Below are positions 54,278-63,940 of a DNA stretch of 64,000 nt, piece by piece. How positions within the stretch are numbered: position 1 is the first letter of the stretch; every line of letters begins with the position of its first letter. The notes below the pieces were generated by a model that worked only from the letters and a program-made list of their open reading frames with translations, did no database searches and was not told the origin of the DNA. Origin of the DNA: Methanobacterium sp. (lineage in GTDB: Archaea > Methanobacteriota > Methanobacteria > Methanobacteriales > Methanobacteriaceae); assembly GCA_015661405.1 (NCBI GenBank), contig JACWMK010000007.1:1-64000 (forward strand), written 5' to 3'. A program made the translations under genes and the position numbers.

Positions 54278-55960
54278 ATGGAAGATCAACTTAAAAAACT
54301 CATATATAAATATGCACTTTTAAATGCTGTAAAGCATAAGGGACATGCCCAGCGTGGTGCCGTGGTGGGTGTAATTATGGCGTCTCACCCTGAATTTAGA
54401 AGTGAAGCTCAAAAAGTTATTAAACTCACTACGGAAATCATAGAAGAAGTTAATGCACTGACTTTAAAAGATCAAAATATTGAAATGAAAAATAAGGGGA
54501 TTCATGAAATAGTTAAAGAAAGAAAAACTGAAGAGAAAGGATTAGTTGATCTTCCACATGTTGAAGGTGAAGTTGTCTTAAGATTTGCACCTAACCCTAG
54601 TGGACCTCTACACATTGGTCATGCACGTGCTGCTTTTTTAAATCATGAGTATTTTAAACGTTACGGTGGAAAATTAATCCTCAGATTAGAGGATACAGAT
54701 CCACGTAGAGTAGATCCTAAAGCATATCAAATGATAGAGGAAGATTTAACTTGGCTTGGGGTGAAATGGGATGAGAAGATAATTCAAAGCAACCGCATCA
54801 ATCTTTATCATCAATACGCTGAAAAACTTATTGAACTCGGTCAAGCTTATATGTGTACCTGCCCTGGTGATGAATTCAAAAGATTGAAGGATCAGTCTCA
54901 AGCATGCACTTGCCGAGATTTATCAATTAATGATAACCTAAAACTCTGGAAAGAAATGCCATTTATGAGTGAAGGTGAAGCAGTTCTACGTGTTAAGACT
55001 GATATAAATCATAAAAATCCTGCTATAAGAGATTGGGTGGCTATGCGAATAGTGGATTTTGAACATCCGCGTATTGGCACTCAATATAATGTTTACCCTA
55101 TGATGAATTTCGCAGTTACAGTGGATGATCATTTACAGGGGATCACTCATGTATTACGAGGAAAGGATCATCTTGCAAATAGTGAAAAACAGAAATATCT
55201 TTACCATCACTTTGGATGGACTGTCCCTGAATTTATTCATTATGGTCGGCTTAAAATGGAGGATGTTGCATTAAGCACATCCCAAGCTCGTAAAGGTATA
55301 AATGATGGTGTTTACACTGGTTGGGATGACCCACATTTAGGTACATTAAGAGCAGTTTCCAAACGTGGAATAAGAAAGGAAGCCTTAGAGGAGTTAATGT
55401 TAGAAATAGGAGTTAAAATAGCAGATACAACTATTACTTGGAAGAAGATTTATGGTTTAAATCGTAATGTACTTGAAGAAGAGGCTAACCGTTACTTTGC
55501 AGTGTTCCATCCACGGAAAGTGGTTATAAAATACTTACCTGGATCATTTAAAGGAGTAATTAAAAGACTTAAACATCCTGATTTCCCAGATCGAGGATAT
55601 AGAATGTTACCATTTGACGGAATAGTTTATTTAGATCAAATTGATTTGAATAATAATGAAAACAAAGTTTTAAGACTAATGGATTCTGTTAACATTATAT
55701 TTAAAGATGGAGGAATTACTTTTCACAGTTCCTCATTAGAAGATGCTCGAAAATTTAATGCTCAAATTGTGCAATGGGTGCCAGCCACATCATCAATAGA
55801 TGTGGAATTAGTAATGCCTGATAATTCAATTCTTAAAGGATTAGCTGAATCTTCAATTGAAGAACTTAAACCCAACGATGTGGTGCAACTAGAACGGGTT
55901 GGATTCGCTAGGTTAGATGAAATACAACCTAAAAGAAAATTCTACTTTGCCCATAAATAA
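54278..55960 (+). CDS. gltX: Glutamyl-tRNA synthetase
   Basis: Archaeal GluRS (class I), 560 residues. RFAPNPSGPLHIGHARAAF holds the HIGH motif; the second signature is ALSTSQARKGI (usually STSKxRKGI, here with Gln). The C-terminal anticodon-binding beta-barrels resemble those of GlnRS. In archaea this enzyme is used for both Glu-tRNA-Glu and Glu-tRNA-Gln, with the amidotransferase completing Gln. Ends the long plus-strand gene run. Weak ribosome site. Confidence 0.96.
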   Translation: MEDQLKKLIYKYALLNAVKHKGHAQRGAVVGVIMASHPEFRSEAQKVIKLTTEIIEEVNALTLKDQNIEMKNKGIHEIVKERKTEEKGLVDLPHVEGEVVLRFAPNPSGPLHIGHARAAFLNHEYFKRYGGKLILRLEDTDPRRVDPKAYQMIEEDLTWLGVKWDEKIIQSNRINLYHQYAEKLIELGQAYMCTCPGDEFKRLKDQSQACTCRDLSINDNLKLWKEMPFMSEGEAVLRVKTDINHKNPAIRDWVAMRIVDFEHPRIGTQYNVYPMMNFAVTVDDHLQGITHVLRGKDHLANSEKQKYLYHHFGWTVPEFIHYGRLKMEDVALSTSQARKGINDGVYTGWDDPHLGTLRAVSKRGIRKEALEELMLEIGVKIADTTITWKKIYGLNRNVLEEEANRYFAVFHPRKVVIKYLPGSFKGVIKRLKHPDFPDRGYRMLPFDGIVYLDQIDLNNNENKVLRLMDSVNIIFKDGGITFHSSSLEDARKFNAQIVQWVPATSSIDVELVMPDNSILKGLAESSIEELKPNDVVQLERVGFARLDEIQPKRKFYFAHK

Positions 55961-55994
55961 AAAAAAATATATAATTCTTTTCATACTTTATATT

Positions 55995-56147
55995 TTAATT
56001 TTTCTTCTTTTTCTTAGATTTTATTTCAAATTCTCTGATTTCACCCATTTTAGGTTTTAAATCTTTTTCAGCTTCCTTTTTAATCATTTTATTAATTTTT
56101 TTTCTTTTATCTTCATCTATATTTACTTTACCATTATCATAAGTCAT
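55995..56147 (-). CDS. Small basic hypothetical protein (50 aa)
   Basis: A 50-residue frame with many Lys and Glu: starts MTYDNGKVNIDEDKRKKINK and ends in KSKKKKKN. It is convergent to gltX. The ribosome site is weak (GTTGGTT). The lysine-rich sequence in AT-rich DNA could be spurious, but the open frame has acidic and basic blocks that look protein-like. Function unknown. Confidence 0.4.
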   Translation of the reverse strand: MTYDNGKVNIDEDKRKKINKMIKKEAEKDLKPKMGEIREFEIKSKKKKKN

Positions 56148-56305
56148 ATTATTAACCAACTAGTTTAAGATTTATCATAAAACGATATTCGGATATCTCT
56201 TTTTTATTTTTCTACAATCAACAAATTATTTCCATTTTTTTATTTAAATATAATAGGACATATTGAACTATTACTAATCTATAATTACATATTAATAAAG
56301 AATAG

Positions 56306-57180
56306 TTAAATTAGATTAGGAAAACTAGTCAACGCTGCAAGTATGCTAATAGCCGCCACTGATACAATGGTTAGTCCAGCAATCCAATTGAATAATCAAC
56401 TATTCACATATTCGCCCATAATTTTCGGATTATTAGTAATCCTTAACACGTAATAAACGAAAACTGGTAATGTAACTCCAAGTATAACCTGACTATAAAA
56501 CAAAATACCTAATAAAAGATTCATTGGAATTAAGATGATGACTAAAGCACCTACAATTAAAATAATCAAAAACAAACTATGGAACATTGGTGCCTCTTTG
56601 AAGTTTGAAGTGAATACCAGCCTCAAATCCTAAACTCTCACAAATGGGGAAAACTGTAGATAAAGGTAGAATACACAATGCGAAGAGACTAGCGTTTAGG
56701 AAGCCGAAAGCAAATAATAAACCTGCATACTTACTGGCTAATGAGATTAAAGCTTTAATTATAGTGGGTACATCAGTGACGGTTATTCTGGCGGTGAATA
56801 TGGTTGCGGCACATGCCACTATAATGAACCATGCTACAAAATTCGTGAGAAAAGCACCGAAAATAGCATCGAATTTACCATAAACCAAGTTCTTAATGGA
56901 TATATGTTTCTCTGCTGATATGCTTTGAATGTAAAAAAGCTGCCAAGGAGCTATAGTTGTACCCACCAACCCTACAATAAAAACTAGATATGTAGAATTC
57001 CATCTAAAACTTAGAGGTAGAATGAATTACTTAAGGCAGCATTCCAATTGGGATGTGATAATAATGCTGCTAAGATATAACTAATGTTAAGAAAACCTTT
57101 TCAACCCTCCGATAACTACTTTTAATCACGAGTAACCATACCACTAATGCGGCTAGAGGCACCCCCAATTAATGTAACGT
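56306..57180 (-). pseudogene. Decayed Nramp-family transporter
   Basis: Reading the minus strand gives fragments colinear with the intact transporter at 60092-61354. The order is LPLAALVVWLLVIKSSYRRVEKVF, then frameshifts, GTTIAPWQLFYIQS, CAATIFT, GLLFAFGFLNASLFALCILPLST, a frameshift near 56600, IMGEYVNS followed by an in-frame TGA, and LFNWIAGLTIV to the stop at 56306. The first part (about 110 residues to the third membrane segment) is missing. It is therefore a truncated relic. It retained the APWQ motif, as in the intact copy. Confidence 0.85.
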
Positions 57181-57544
57181 GTCAACAGTTTAAACTCGTT
57201 TTATTAACCGATCCTGCCATAAATTATGCCTCAGAATTCAGAATATCTATTTACAAAAAAAACTGTTTATACAGAATAATCAAATTACATTTCATTTATT
57301 CTAGAAATCAAAGATTACTATTTTAAAGCACTATTTTTTTTTAAAATTAAAACTTTATCTATAAACTATATTTAGAGTTTTTTTGCATAATTTTTCCATT
57401 TTTTGAAAATAATGATACTATTCAGCGATATTTGGCTTTTGTACAGTTGATAATTAAGGGCAAATTTAATTATCCAGAGTAATTAAGTACAATAAACTAG
57501 ATATAGAATTTATAACATACAAATTCATAATTGAGGTATTATTT
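57181..57544. other. AT-rich spacer upstream of the first CDF gene
   Basis: 364 bases. The left end may hold eroded remains of the missing N terminus of the pseudogene, but none can be recognised. The right part probably carries the promoter of the CDF gene. No RNA or gene is supported. Confidence 0.4.
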
Positions 57545-58441
57545 TTGGATTCAAGAGAAAGGGAAAAACTAGGTAGAAATGCTATAATTGTTGGTATTTC
57601 TGGAAATGCAATTCTTGCTATTTTTAATTTCATTATAGGTACATTTTCCGGAAGTACAGCTCTTATAGCGGAATCTGCCCACACTTTCGCTGATATTTTA
57701 GACTCATCAATAGCATTCATAGGATTTAAAATAGGACTTAGACCCCCTGATACTGAGCATCCGTATGGATATGGGAGAGCAGAATCTCTAACAGGATTAA
57801 TAAGCGTAATTTTTCTGGTGTTCATTGCTTATGAATTATTATTGGATGTATATAGTAAGCTTTTATTAGGGACAGCATTGACTCCGCCAAATTTCACTGC
57901 AGCATTAATGGCTTTAGTAGGTATCATTGTCAATTATACTATGACCACTTATATGACTAGAGTTGGCCATGAAATTAACAGTCCAGCCATAACTTCGGAT
58001 GCAAAACATCAAAGAGTTGATATATTCACATGTGTTGCCATATTCATTGGTGTAATCGGATCACATCTCGGTGTACCTTTCTTAGATCCTTTGGTAGCAT
58101 TAATCATTGTTGTATTAGTATTAAGGACAGCTTTTGAAGTAGCTCGAGATAACATAAATAATATTATAGGAAAAGTACCTTCAGATCATCTTTTACAAAA
58201 TATTGAAGTAGCAGCTTTATCAGTTGAAGGAGTTTCCGGAGCTCATTCCATTAAAATAAATTATTTAGGACCTTACGCAACAGTTGATATTCATATTGAA
58301 GTTGAACCTAATTTAACCGTCGTTGAAGCACATAAAATATCCATTCAAGTAGAAAAGAAAATCATTGAACAGGTAGAGATTGTAACTATTGTGAATGTTC
58401 ATGTATGCATCACAGGTGAAAAAGGTGTATGCTTAGATTAA
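57545..58441 (+). CDS. CDF family cation efflux transporter (HxxxD type)
   Basis: Cation diffusion facilitator, 298 residues with six membrane segments and a C-terminal cytoplasmic domain. Metal site residues: H46 and D50 in ESAHTFADI, and H155 and D159 in DAKHQRVD. The first pair is His-Asp, as in Zn/Fe-type CDFs. It exports divalent metal against a proton gradient. Start is TTG with GAGGT upstream. It stands close to a second CDF gene facing it and to Nramp genes, a metal homeostasis region. Confidence 0.9.
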   Translation: MDSREREKLGRNAIIVGISGNAILAIFNFIIGTFSGSTALIAESAHTFADILDSSIAFIGFKIGLRPPDTEHPYGYGRAESLTGLISVIFLVFIAYELLLDVYSKLLLGTALTPPNFTAALMALVGIIVNYTMTTYMTRVGHEINSPAITSDAKHQRVDIFTCVAIFIGVIGSHLGVPFLDPLVALIIVVLVLRTAFEVARDNINNIIGKVPSDHLLQNIEVAALSVEGVSGAHSIKINYLGPYATVDIHIEVEPNLTVVEAHKISIQVEKKIIEQVEIVTIVNVHVCITGEKGVCLD

Positions 58442-58722
58442 ATAAGAATTATTATGGAATCACAAATCAATCTATTAACAAAACGCATCTTATAAAAAAA
58501 AATAGAATCTAATAAAGTAAATAATAAAGAATTATATTTAATTAAAAATAATCTCCCAGGATGGGGTGAAAAGTTATGTATCCAAATCGTGTGAAATTTG
58601 AAAGCTTTCATTATCCTGGAAGAATGACTTTATCAAACTAGATAAACCCACATATTTTTTTTATAATAATTCAATTATATAAATTGAATTGTTCAATTTA
58701 ATGATTAAGAGATGATTTTCTT
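58442..58722. other. Spacer with a possible 21-codon micro-ORF
   Basis: Spacer of 281 bases. At 58576-58641 an ATG preceded by GGGGTGA opens a 21-codon frame (MYPNRVKFESFHYPGRMTL...). The ribosome site is good but the protein is too short to judge. Possibly a gene remnant. Confidence 0.3.
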
Positions 58723-58938
58723 ATGGAAAACAATGAAAAAAATTTAAATGAAGTATATAATAAACTCAAAAATGAATATAAAGGAATTAAAGAGATAATT
58801 ATAGAAAATGAAGTTATCCTGATTTATGCAGATGATGAAATTCTCTGGAAAATATTTGGTGATAATATTGATGATTATAGAAGCATTGAATTCGATGCAG
58901 ATACCAATGAATCACATTTCATAAAAATTTTACCATAA
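58723..58938 (+). CDS. Small acidic hypothetical protein (71 aa)
   Basis: Unrecognised protein of 71 residues: a helical, Asn/Lys-rich start (ENNEKNLNEVYNKLKNEYKG), a beta strand IIIENEVILIYADDE, and an acidic end. No membrane segment or motif. The upstream sequence AGAGATG gives a weak ribosome site. Lies between the two CDF genes and is of unknown function. Confidence 0.5.
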   Translation: MENNEKNLNEVYNKLKNEYKGIKEIIIENEVILIYADDEILWKIFGDNIDDYRSIEFDADTNESHFIKILP

Positions 58939-59017
58939 AACCATTTTGAATCCTAAAGCGATAATTTAGTTATAGGGAATAATGAGTTATTAAATAGTAG
59001 ATTATTTTATCCTTTTT

Positions 59018-59905
59018 TCAATCAGAACAGTTTTCATCATCATCCATGGGATCTAAATGTACTATTGCTATACTTATAATATCAATTTTTGTGATGATAG
59101 TTCTTTCAACTTTATGCGCTATTTTATGAGCTTCTCTAAGTGGTAAATCACCTTTCACTTCAACATGAATCTCAACTGATGCATAAGGTCCCATGTTGTT
59201 AACCTTAATATCATGAGCATCATACACACCTTCAACAGAAACGGCCACCGATTTTATATCATTTATAAGTTTTTTAGACGGCACTTTACCCATTAAATTA
59301 TTTATATTCTCCCGAGCAACATCGAAGGCAGTTTTTATAACTAGAACTCCTATTACTACTGCTAAAATTGGATCCAGAATAGGATAACCTAATTGAGAAC
59401 CTACAATACCAAAAAAAATTGCAACAGATGTAAATACATCCATCTTCTTCTGATTACCAGTAGCCATTAATATTTGACTATTAATTTCTCTTCCTGTTTT
59501 AAAAAGGTATTTCATTGTAAAATAATTCAAAAAAAAGGCAATAATCGCCATTCCTGCAGCAATCCAGCTGGGAGCTGCTAATGAACCAACCATTAAAAAT
59601 TTAGTATAAGCCTCCAGAAATATTTGATAAGCAATAAAGAAAAGAATTAAGGCAATAAACAAGCCAACAAGAGGCTCAATACGTCCATGCCCATAAGGAT
59701 GCTCTGCATCTGCCGGTCTCAAACCAACACGAAAAGCCCATAGACCAATTAAATTAGATAAGAGATCACCTGCATTATCCGCAGCTTGAGCTACCAAAGC
59801 AGTTGACCCACTTATTATTCCCACTACAAAATTTAAAATTGTAAGAATAACATTAACTAATATAGCAAATTTATTTGATCTATTCCCTATTTCTTCCCTA
59901 TCCAT
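59018..59905 (-). CDS. CDF family cation transporter (DxxxD/QxxxD type)
   Basis: Paralogue of the 57545 gene, 295 residues, six membrane segments. The metal-site residues differ: D43 and D47 in QAADNAGDLL in place of His-Asp, and a Gln-Asp pair in TGNQKKMD (about 152 and 156) in place of His-Asp. Loss of both His suggests a different substrate such as Mn, Fe or Mg (inference). It is on the strand and side of the intact Nramp gene, and convergent with the 71-residue gene. Confidence 0.88.
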   Translation of the reverse strand: MDREEIGNRSNKFAILVNVILTILNFVVGIISGSTALVAQAADNAGDLLSNLIGLWAFRVGLRPADAEHPYGHGRIEPLVGLFIALILFFIAYQIFLEAYTKFLMVGSLAAPSWIAAGMAIIAFFLNYFTMKYLFKTGREINSQILMATGNQKKMDVFTSVAIFFGIVGSQLGYPILDPILAVVIGVLVIKTAFDVARENINNLMGKVPSKKLINDIKSVAVSVEGVYDAHDIKVNNMGPYASVEIHVEVKGDLPLREAHKIAHKVERTIITKIDIISIAIVHLDPMDDDENCSD

Positions 59906-60091
59906 GTTTTCTTTTCTTCCCGAACATTTTTGGGCAAGATTAAATCTTTCAGGTTCTTCATTTATCTATTTTTCCTACGAAATCCAATTAATTATTAGTT
60001 ATTTAATTCTTTGAAATAGTATTTTTTAAAGTTAGTATAATACATTTAAATATTAAACCTTTAAATTCTCTTCATTCATCTATCATTATTT

Positions 60092-61354
60092 TTATGTAGG
60101 GAGGAATGATGTTAGTACCAGGGCAATACTCAAACCTATTAAAATTGCAATTGTTGTTCCTGCTATTATGTTGAAAAACCTTGAGTTTACATGTTCTCCC
60201 ATTATTTTCTTATCATTAATGAGTAGAAGCATAAATATTAATATAAATGGGAGTAATAGGCCATTTGCAACCTGGGAAAAGAACAGTATTGAAAGTAAAG
60301 GTGCATTTGGAATCAAGATGATTATAACTGCCATTACTATAAGCCCGAGATATAGTCCATGGAATATCGGTGCTTCTCTAAATCCTTTGTTAACTCCTGC
60401 CTCAAAACCTAACATTTCACAGACAAAATATGAAGTAGCTAATGGTAAGATGCTTGCTGCAAATAAAGATGCGTTTAAAAATCCAAATGCAAACAATATG
60501 CTAGCATAATTCCCAGCGATGGGGGCAAGTGCTTTTGAAATATCTGCAACATTATTAACAGGGATACCATGAGTAAATATGGTGGCTGCGCAGGCGATCA
60601 CTATAAAAAAAGCGATAAAATTCACAGCAAAAGCTCCAAATACGGCATCTATTTTAGAATATTTCAAATTCTTTAAACTTACTCCTTTCTCGACAATAGA
60701 CGCCTGAATGTAAAACATTTGCCATGGAGCTATTGTCGTTCCAATCACCCCTATAACCATAGTAATATAAGCGGTACTTAAACTTAGCTGAGGTAATACA
60801 ACATTTTTTGCTGCAAGTGCCCAGTTTGGTTGTGCAAGTAATCCGGCTGCAATATATGAAATATAAAGGGCTGATGCTAATAAAAATACTTTTTCTACAC
60901 TTTTATAATTACCTTTAACTATAAGAAGCCAGACAAAAAGCGCAGCAAGAGGTAAAGCAATGATCCGAGGAATATTAAATATCCCCGTACTTACAGCTAC
61001 GCCTGAAAATTCGGCAAGTACATTACCGAAATTAGTTGCAAGAAGTGCGAACATCAGTATAACGGTGATTTTAATTCCTACTCTTTCACGGATAAGATCT
61101 GCAAGTCCTTTTCCAGATACAATACCTAATCTAACACCCATCTCTTGAATAACAGCTAATGCTACGAACATGGGAATAAAAAGCCACATCAGACTATAAC
61201 CAAACTGTGAACCAGCCAAGGAATAAGTGGTGATACCACCAGCATCATTATCCACATTAGCAGTGATTATTCCCGGTCCCATTACACCTAAAAATATTAC
61301 TAAACTTATTATAAATGGGGTTTGGAAGACTCTGCGGAAAACTCTAAGATCCAT
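60092..61354 (-). CDS. Nramp-related divalent cation transporter (Mg-type motifs)
   Basis: Nramp-fold transporter of about 420 residues with eleven membrane segments. The TM1 motif DPGN of Mn/Fe Nramps reads DAGG (in NVDNDAGGITT), and the TM6 motif MPH reads APW (in TTIAPWQMFYIQ). The missing Met removes the soft ligand that favours transition metals, as in Nramp-related Mg transporters. The start at 61354 has GAGG upstream; earlier in-frame starts overlap the neighbour. It directly follows a soluble MgtE-sensor-like gene on the same strand. Likely a Mg or other hard-cation importer (inference). Confidence 0.8.
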   Translation of the reverse strand: MDLRVFRRVFQTPFIISLVIFLGVMGPGIITANVDNDAGGITTYSLAGSQFGYSLMWLFIPMFVALAVIQEMGVRLGIVSGKGLADLIRERVGIKITVILMFALLATNFGNVLAEFSGVAVSTGIFNIPRIIALPLAALFVWLLIVKGNYKSVEKVFLLASALYISYIAAGLLAQPNWALAAKNVVLPQLSLSTAYITMVIGVIGTTIAPWQMFYIQASIVEKGVSLKNLKYSKIDAVFGAFAVNFIAFFIVIACAATIFTHGIPVNNVADISKALAPIAGNYASILFAFGFLNASLFAASILPLATSYFVCEMLGFEAGVNKGFREAPIFHGLYLGLIVMAVIIILIPNAPLLSILFFSQVANGLLLPFILIFMLLLINDKKIMGEHVNSRFFNIIAGTTIAILIGLSIALVLTSFLPT

Positions 61355-61368
61355 ATCAAAAACCTCTT

Positions 61369-62610
61369 TTATCTTCCAAACATTCTTGGAACTCTTTTCT
61401 TCCAAGCGACAGGTAAAACAATATCCATAGCATCATCAACAGTGATAATACCTTTTAATTTCTGCTCATCCTCAACAACTGGTAAAGCGAGTAAATTGTA
61501 TTTAGCGATTTTCTGGGCAACCTCTACTTGATCCTCATTGATGTCAGCTTTTATTATATGGGTGTGCATGTAATCTGTGATCTTTTTATCGGGATCTGCT
61601 AGTAAAATATCTCTTAGAGAAGTCACGCCTACCAAGTTACCATTTTTGGAGGTTATATAAACATAATAAATGGTTTCTACGTCTTTAGCTATTTCGCGAA
61701 GAGATTTCAATACTTCCCTAACTGTTAGATCTTGATCCACATAGGCATATTCGGTGGTCATGATTCCGCCTGCAGTGTTTTCAGGATATTCTAATAATTT
61801 TCTTAAATCATTAGATTCTTCTGGTTCCATTAAATCCAGGAGTTCCTCAGCTTTTTCTTCGGATAAATCACCAAGTACGTCTGCTGCATCATCAGGATCC
61901 ATTTCATCCAATAATTCAGCAGCACGATGACTGTCCATACCCTCTAAGAGAGAAACCTGCCGTTCAGGAGATACCTCCTCTAAAGTATCGGCCGCTGCTT
62001 CATCATCAAGGGAATTTAAAATATTTATGGATTCATTAATACTTAGTTGATCTACTATTTCTGCTATGTCTGCGGGGTGGAGTTTTTTTATTTTTTGTTC
62101 AGGCACTTTTAATTTCAACTTAGTATAATCCGTATTCAATGTGTCAATATCAGCCCAGGCGATTATATTTTCATTAGATTTTACACCGAATGGTTTAGCA
62201 ATACTTTCAACGCCTAATCTTTTTAAAATACCGTAAAATCCAATATCTACACCTATAACATGATAATAACCTTGACTTGGGGATAATTTAATATCATTTA
62301 CTCTTCTTATTTTCTTATCCTCAATATCAACAACTTGTCGATCAAGAACATCTTCTGAAAGTCTTATATCTGATTTTTTAATCTTATATTCGGGTATATC
62401 CTTTAACGTACTTTTAAGATTAATTTCACTCCCTAATTGACTTATGTGGGTGTATGGAATACTAATTATTTTTTTATCTGAAGTATTCACAGTTATAGCT
62501 TCTATGATAGGATATGCGGCTTCGGAAGATACTAGAACATCCTTAAGTTTTCCTATTTTTTTTCCGGTGGAATCTATTACTGGTTTTTTAATTAATTCAC
62601 TTAGATACAA
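61369..62610 (-). CDS. PRC-barrel, MgtE N-domain and CBS protein
   Basis: About 413 residues, no membrane segment. Two PRC-barrel-like halves (MYLSELIKKPVIDSTGKKIG and DRQVVDIEDKKIRRVNDI), then an MgtE intracellular N domain (LHPADIAEIVDQL, helical repeats with MDPDDAADVLGDL, roughly residues 175-275), and a CBS pair (TTEYAYVDQDLTVREVLKSL..., LRDILLADPD). In MgtE channels the N and CBS domains sense Mg and gate the pore; here they stand without a pore and lie directly beside the Nramp-like transporter. The TTG at 62610 is preferred for its GAGGTGA site; a GTG at 62658 is the alternative start. Confidence 0.85.
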   Translation of the reverse strand: MYLSELIKKPVIDSTGKKIGKLKDVLVSSEAAYPIIEAITVNTSDKKIISIPYTHISQLGSEINLKSTLKDIPEYKIKKSDIRLSEDVLDRQVVDIEDKKIRRVNDIKLSPSQGYYHVIGVDIGFYGILKRLGVESIAKPFGVKSNENIIAWADIDTLNTDYTKLKLKVPEQKIKKLHPADIAEIVDQLSINESINILNSLDDEAAADTLEEVSPERQVSLLEGMDSHRAAELLDEMDPDDAADVLGDLSEEKAEELLDLMEPEESNDLRKLLEYPENTAGGIMTTEYAYVDQDLTVREVLKSLREIAKDVETIYYVYITSKNGNLVGVTSLRDILLADPDKKITDYMHTHIIKADINEDQVEVAQKIAKYNLLALPVVEDEQKLKGIITVDDAMDIVLPVAWKKRVPRMFGR

Positions 62611-62658
62611 AGCTTTCACCTCACTATTAATTATTTTTATGGAGTTTTTATTGATCAC

Positions 62659-63114
62659 TTATAGGTTGTGGGGCATCACTCCCTCTTTAATGCGTTCCAT
62701 TACAATCATCTCTGTTAAATCTTCCACTCCATCCACAGAACGTATTTTATTGTTAACGATGTTATTAAGTTCTTCTAAGCTTTGAGCCCATACTTTAATT
62801 AGTATATCATATTCTCCGGATATACTGTACACTTCCGAGACTTCTTCAAGTTTAGCTAATTTTAATTCTACACTTCGATGTTTTTCTGACTCGGTTTGAA
62901 TAATTATAATCGCTGTGACTTTTAAACCGAATTTATCAAGATCTAATTTTAGAGTGTACTGTTTGATCACATTTTTATCAAGTTTTTTGAGACGATTTGA
63001 TATGGTTGCGTCGGGTACATCAATCTCTTTAGACATTTGAGAAAGAGTGATCCTAGCGTTTTTGACCAAAGAATGAATAATTCGCGAGTCTATATCGTCT
63101 AATTCATCATCCAT
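62659..63114 (-). CDS. Lrp/AsnC family transcriptional regulator
   Basis: Lrp-type regulator, 151 residues. Residues 1-55 are an HTH (LDDIDSRIIHSLVKNARITLSQMSKEID...) and the rest a RAM/ACT-like domain (KVTAIIIIQTE, EVYSISGEYDILIKVWA). It is the first gene on this strand and is probably cotranscribed with the MgtE-like and Nramp-like genes, so it may control metal uptake, though Lrp proteins usually respond to amino acids. GGTGA precedes the ATG. Confidence 0.85.
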   Translation of the reverse strand: MDDELDDIDSRIIHSLVKNARITLSQMSKEIDVPDATISNRLKKLDKNVIKQYTLKLDLDKFGLKVTAIIIIQTESEKHRSVELKLAKLEEVSEVYSISGEYDILIKVWAQSLEELNNIVNNKIRSVDGVEDLTEMIVMERIKEGVMPHNL

Positions 63115-63486
63115 TTATTTTTCACCACTAAATTGTTTACATTTATTAGTACATTACTTATTATATATAAAATATTGGGAAGATTACCTAGAAAATAAGT
63201 GAAATATTTGGTTAAGTCTTAAAAAAATTACTATATTCACGAAAAGACTACTTTTTTCAATTTTATTTAAAAAAATTTTTTGATTAAAAATTTAATGGTC
63301 TTAAAAGTATCCATTTTTTTAGAATACAACATTTAAAAAATTTTTTTACACTGAACTCTTTTTTTTAATATAAAAAATAAATAACAGATTAAATAGAATA
63401 AATTATAGCAAAAAAAACTGTGTGTACTAATTTTAGTATCTAAAATTAAAATAATTCAGCTTATTAAATAAAGGAGGATATTGGAA
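63115..63486. other. AT-rich divergent intergenic region
   Basis: 372 bases between the Lrp gene (minus) and the small 102-residue gene (plus). Several A/T runs and TATA-like stretches are present, presumably two divergent promoters. No gene or RNA is supported. Confidence 0.45.
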
Positions 63487-63795
63487 TTGGAAAAAATTGA
63501 ACTTAAATATGACAGGATAGAAAGGATAGGTGATGATTACTATTTAGTGTATAGGTCAGACTTCTTTGATGAAATTAAGAGAAATGAAACACCAGAAAAC
63601 ATTAATCTTCTTAAATATATTATAAGTGGACTTAAAGCTAAAAAGAAGGATTCGTTCTACGACACAGATTTAGAATATAATCCACTACTAAAGGTGCAGT
63701 TTAATTACCAAAAAAATAAGGATGAAGAATCAATCGAGAAAGTAAGAATTGATACTGAAGCATTAATCAATAATATAATAACAGATAAAAAATAA
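63487..63795 (+). CDS. Small charged hypothetical protein
   Basis: Unrecognised protein of about 102 residues, Lys/Glu/Asp-rich, with one short helical region. The TTG at 63487 is preferred (nine bases after GGAGG); a TTG six bases earlier is possible. It lies just before alba on the same strand. No domain or membrane segment seen. Confidence 0.5.
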   Translation: MEKIELKYDRIERIGDDYYLVYRSDFFDEIKRNETPENINLLKYIISGLKAKKKDSFYDTDLEYNPLLKVQFNYQKNKDEESIEKVRIDTEALINNIITDKK

Positions 63796-63940
63796 AATTT
63801 AGGTTTGATTTTTAATTTTTTTAGATATAAATTGTTACGAAATTCCTGAAAATATTAGGATTAAGTTAAATAGGATAAGGTATTAAATAATATTAAAGTT
63901 TTTATTAGAATTTAATTTTTTTTACTTGGAGGTGAAATGA

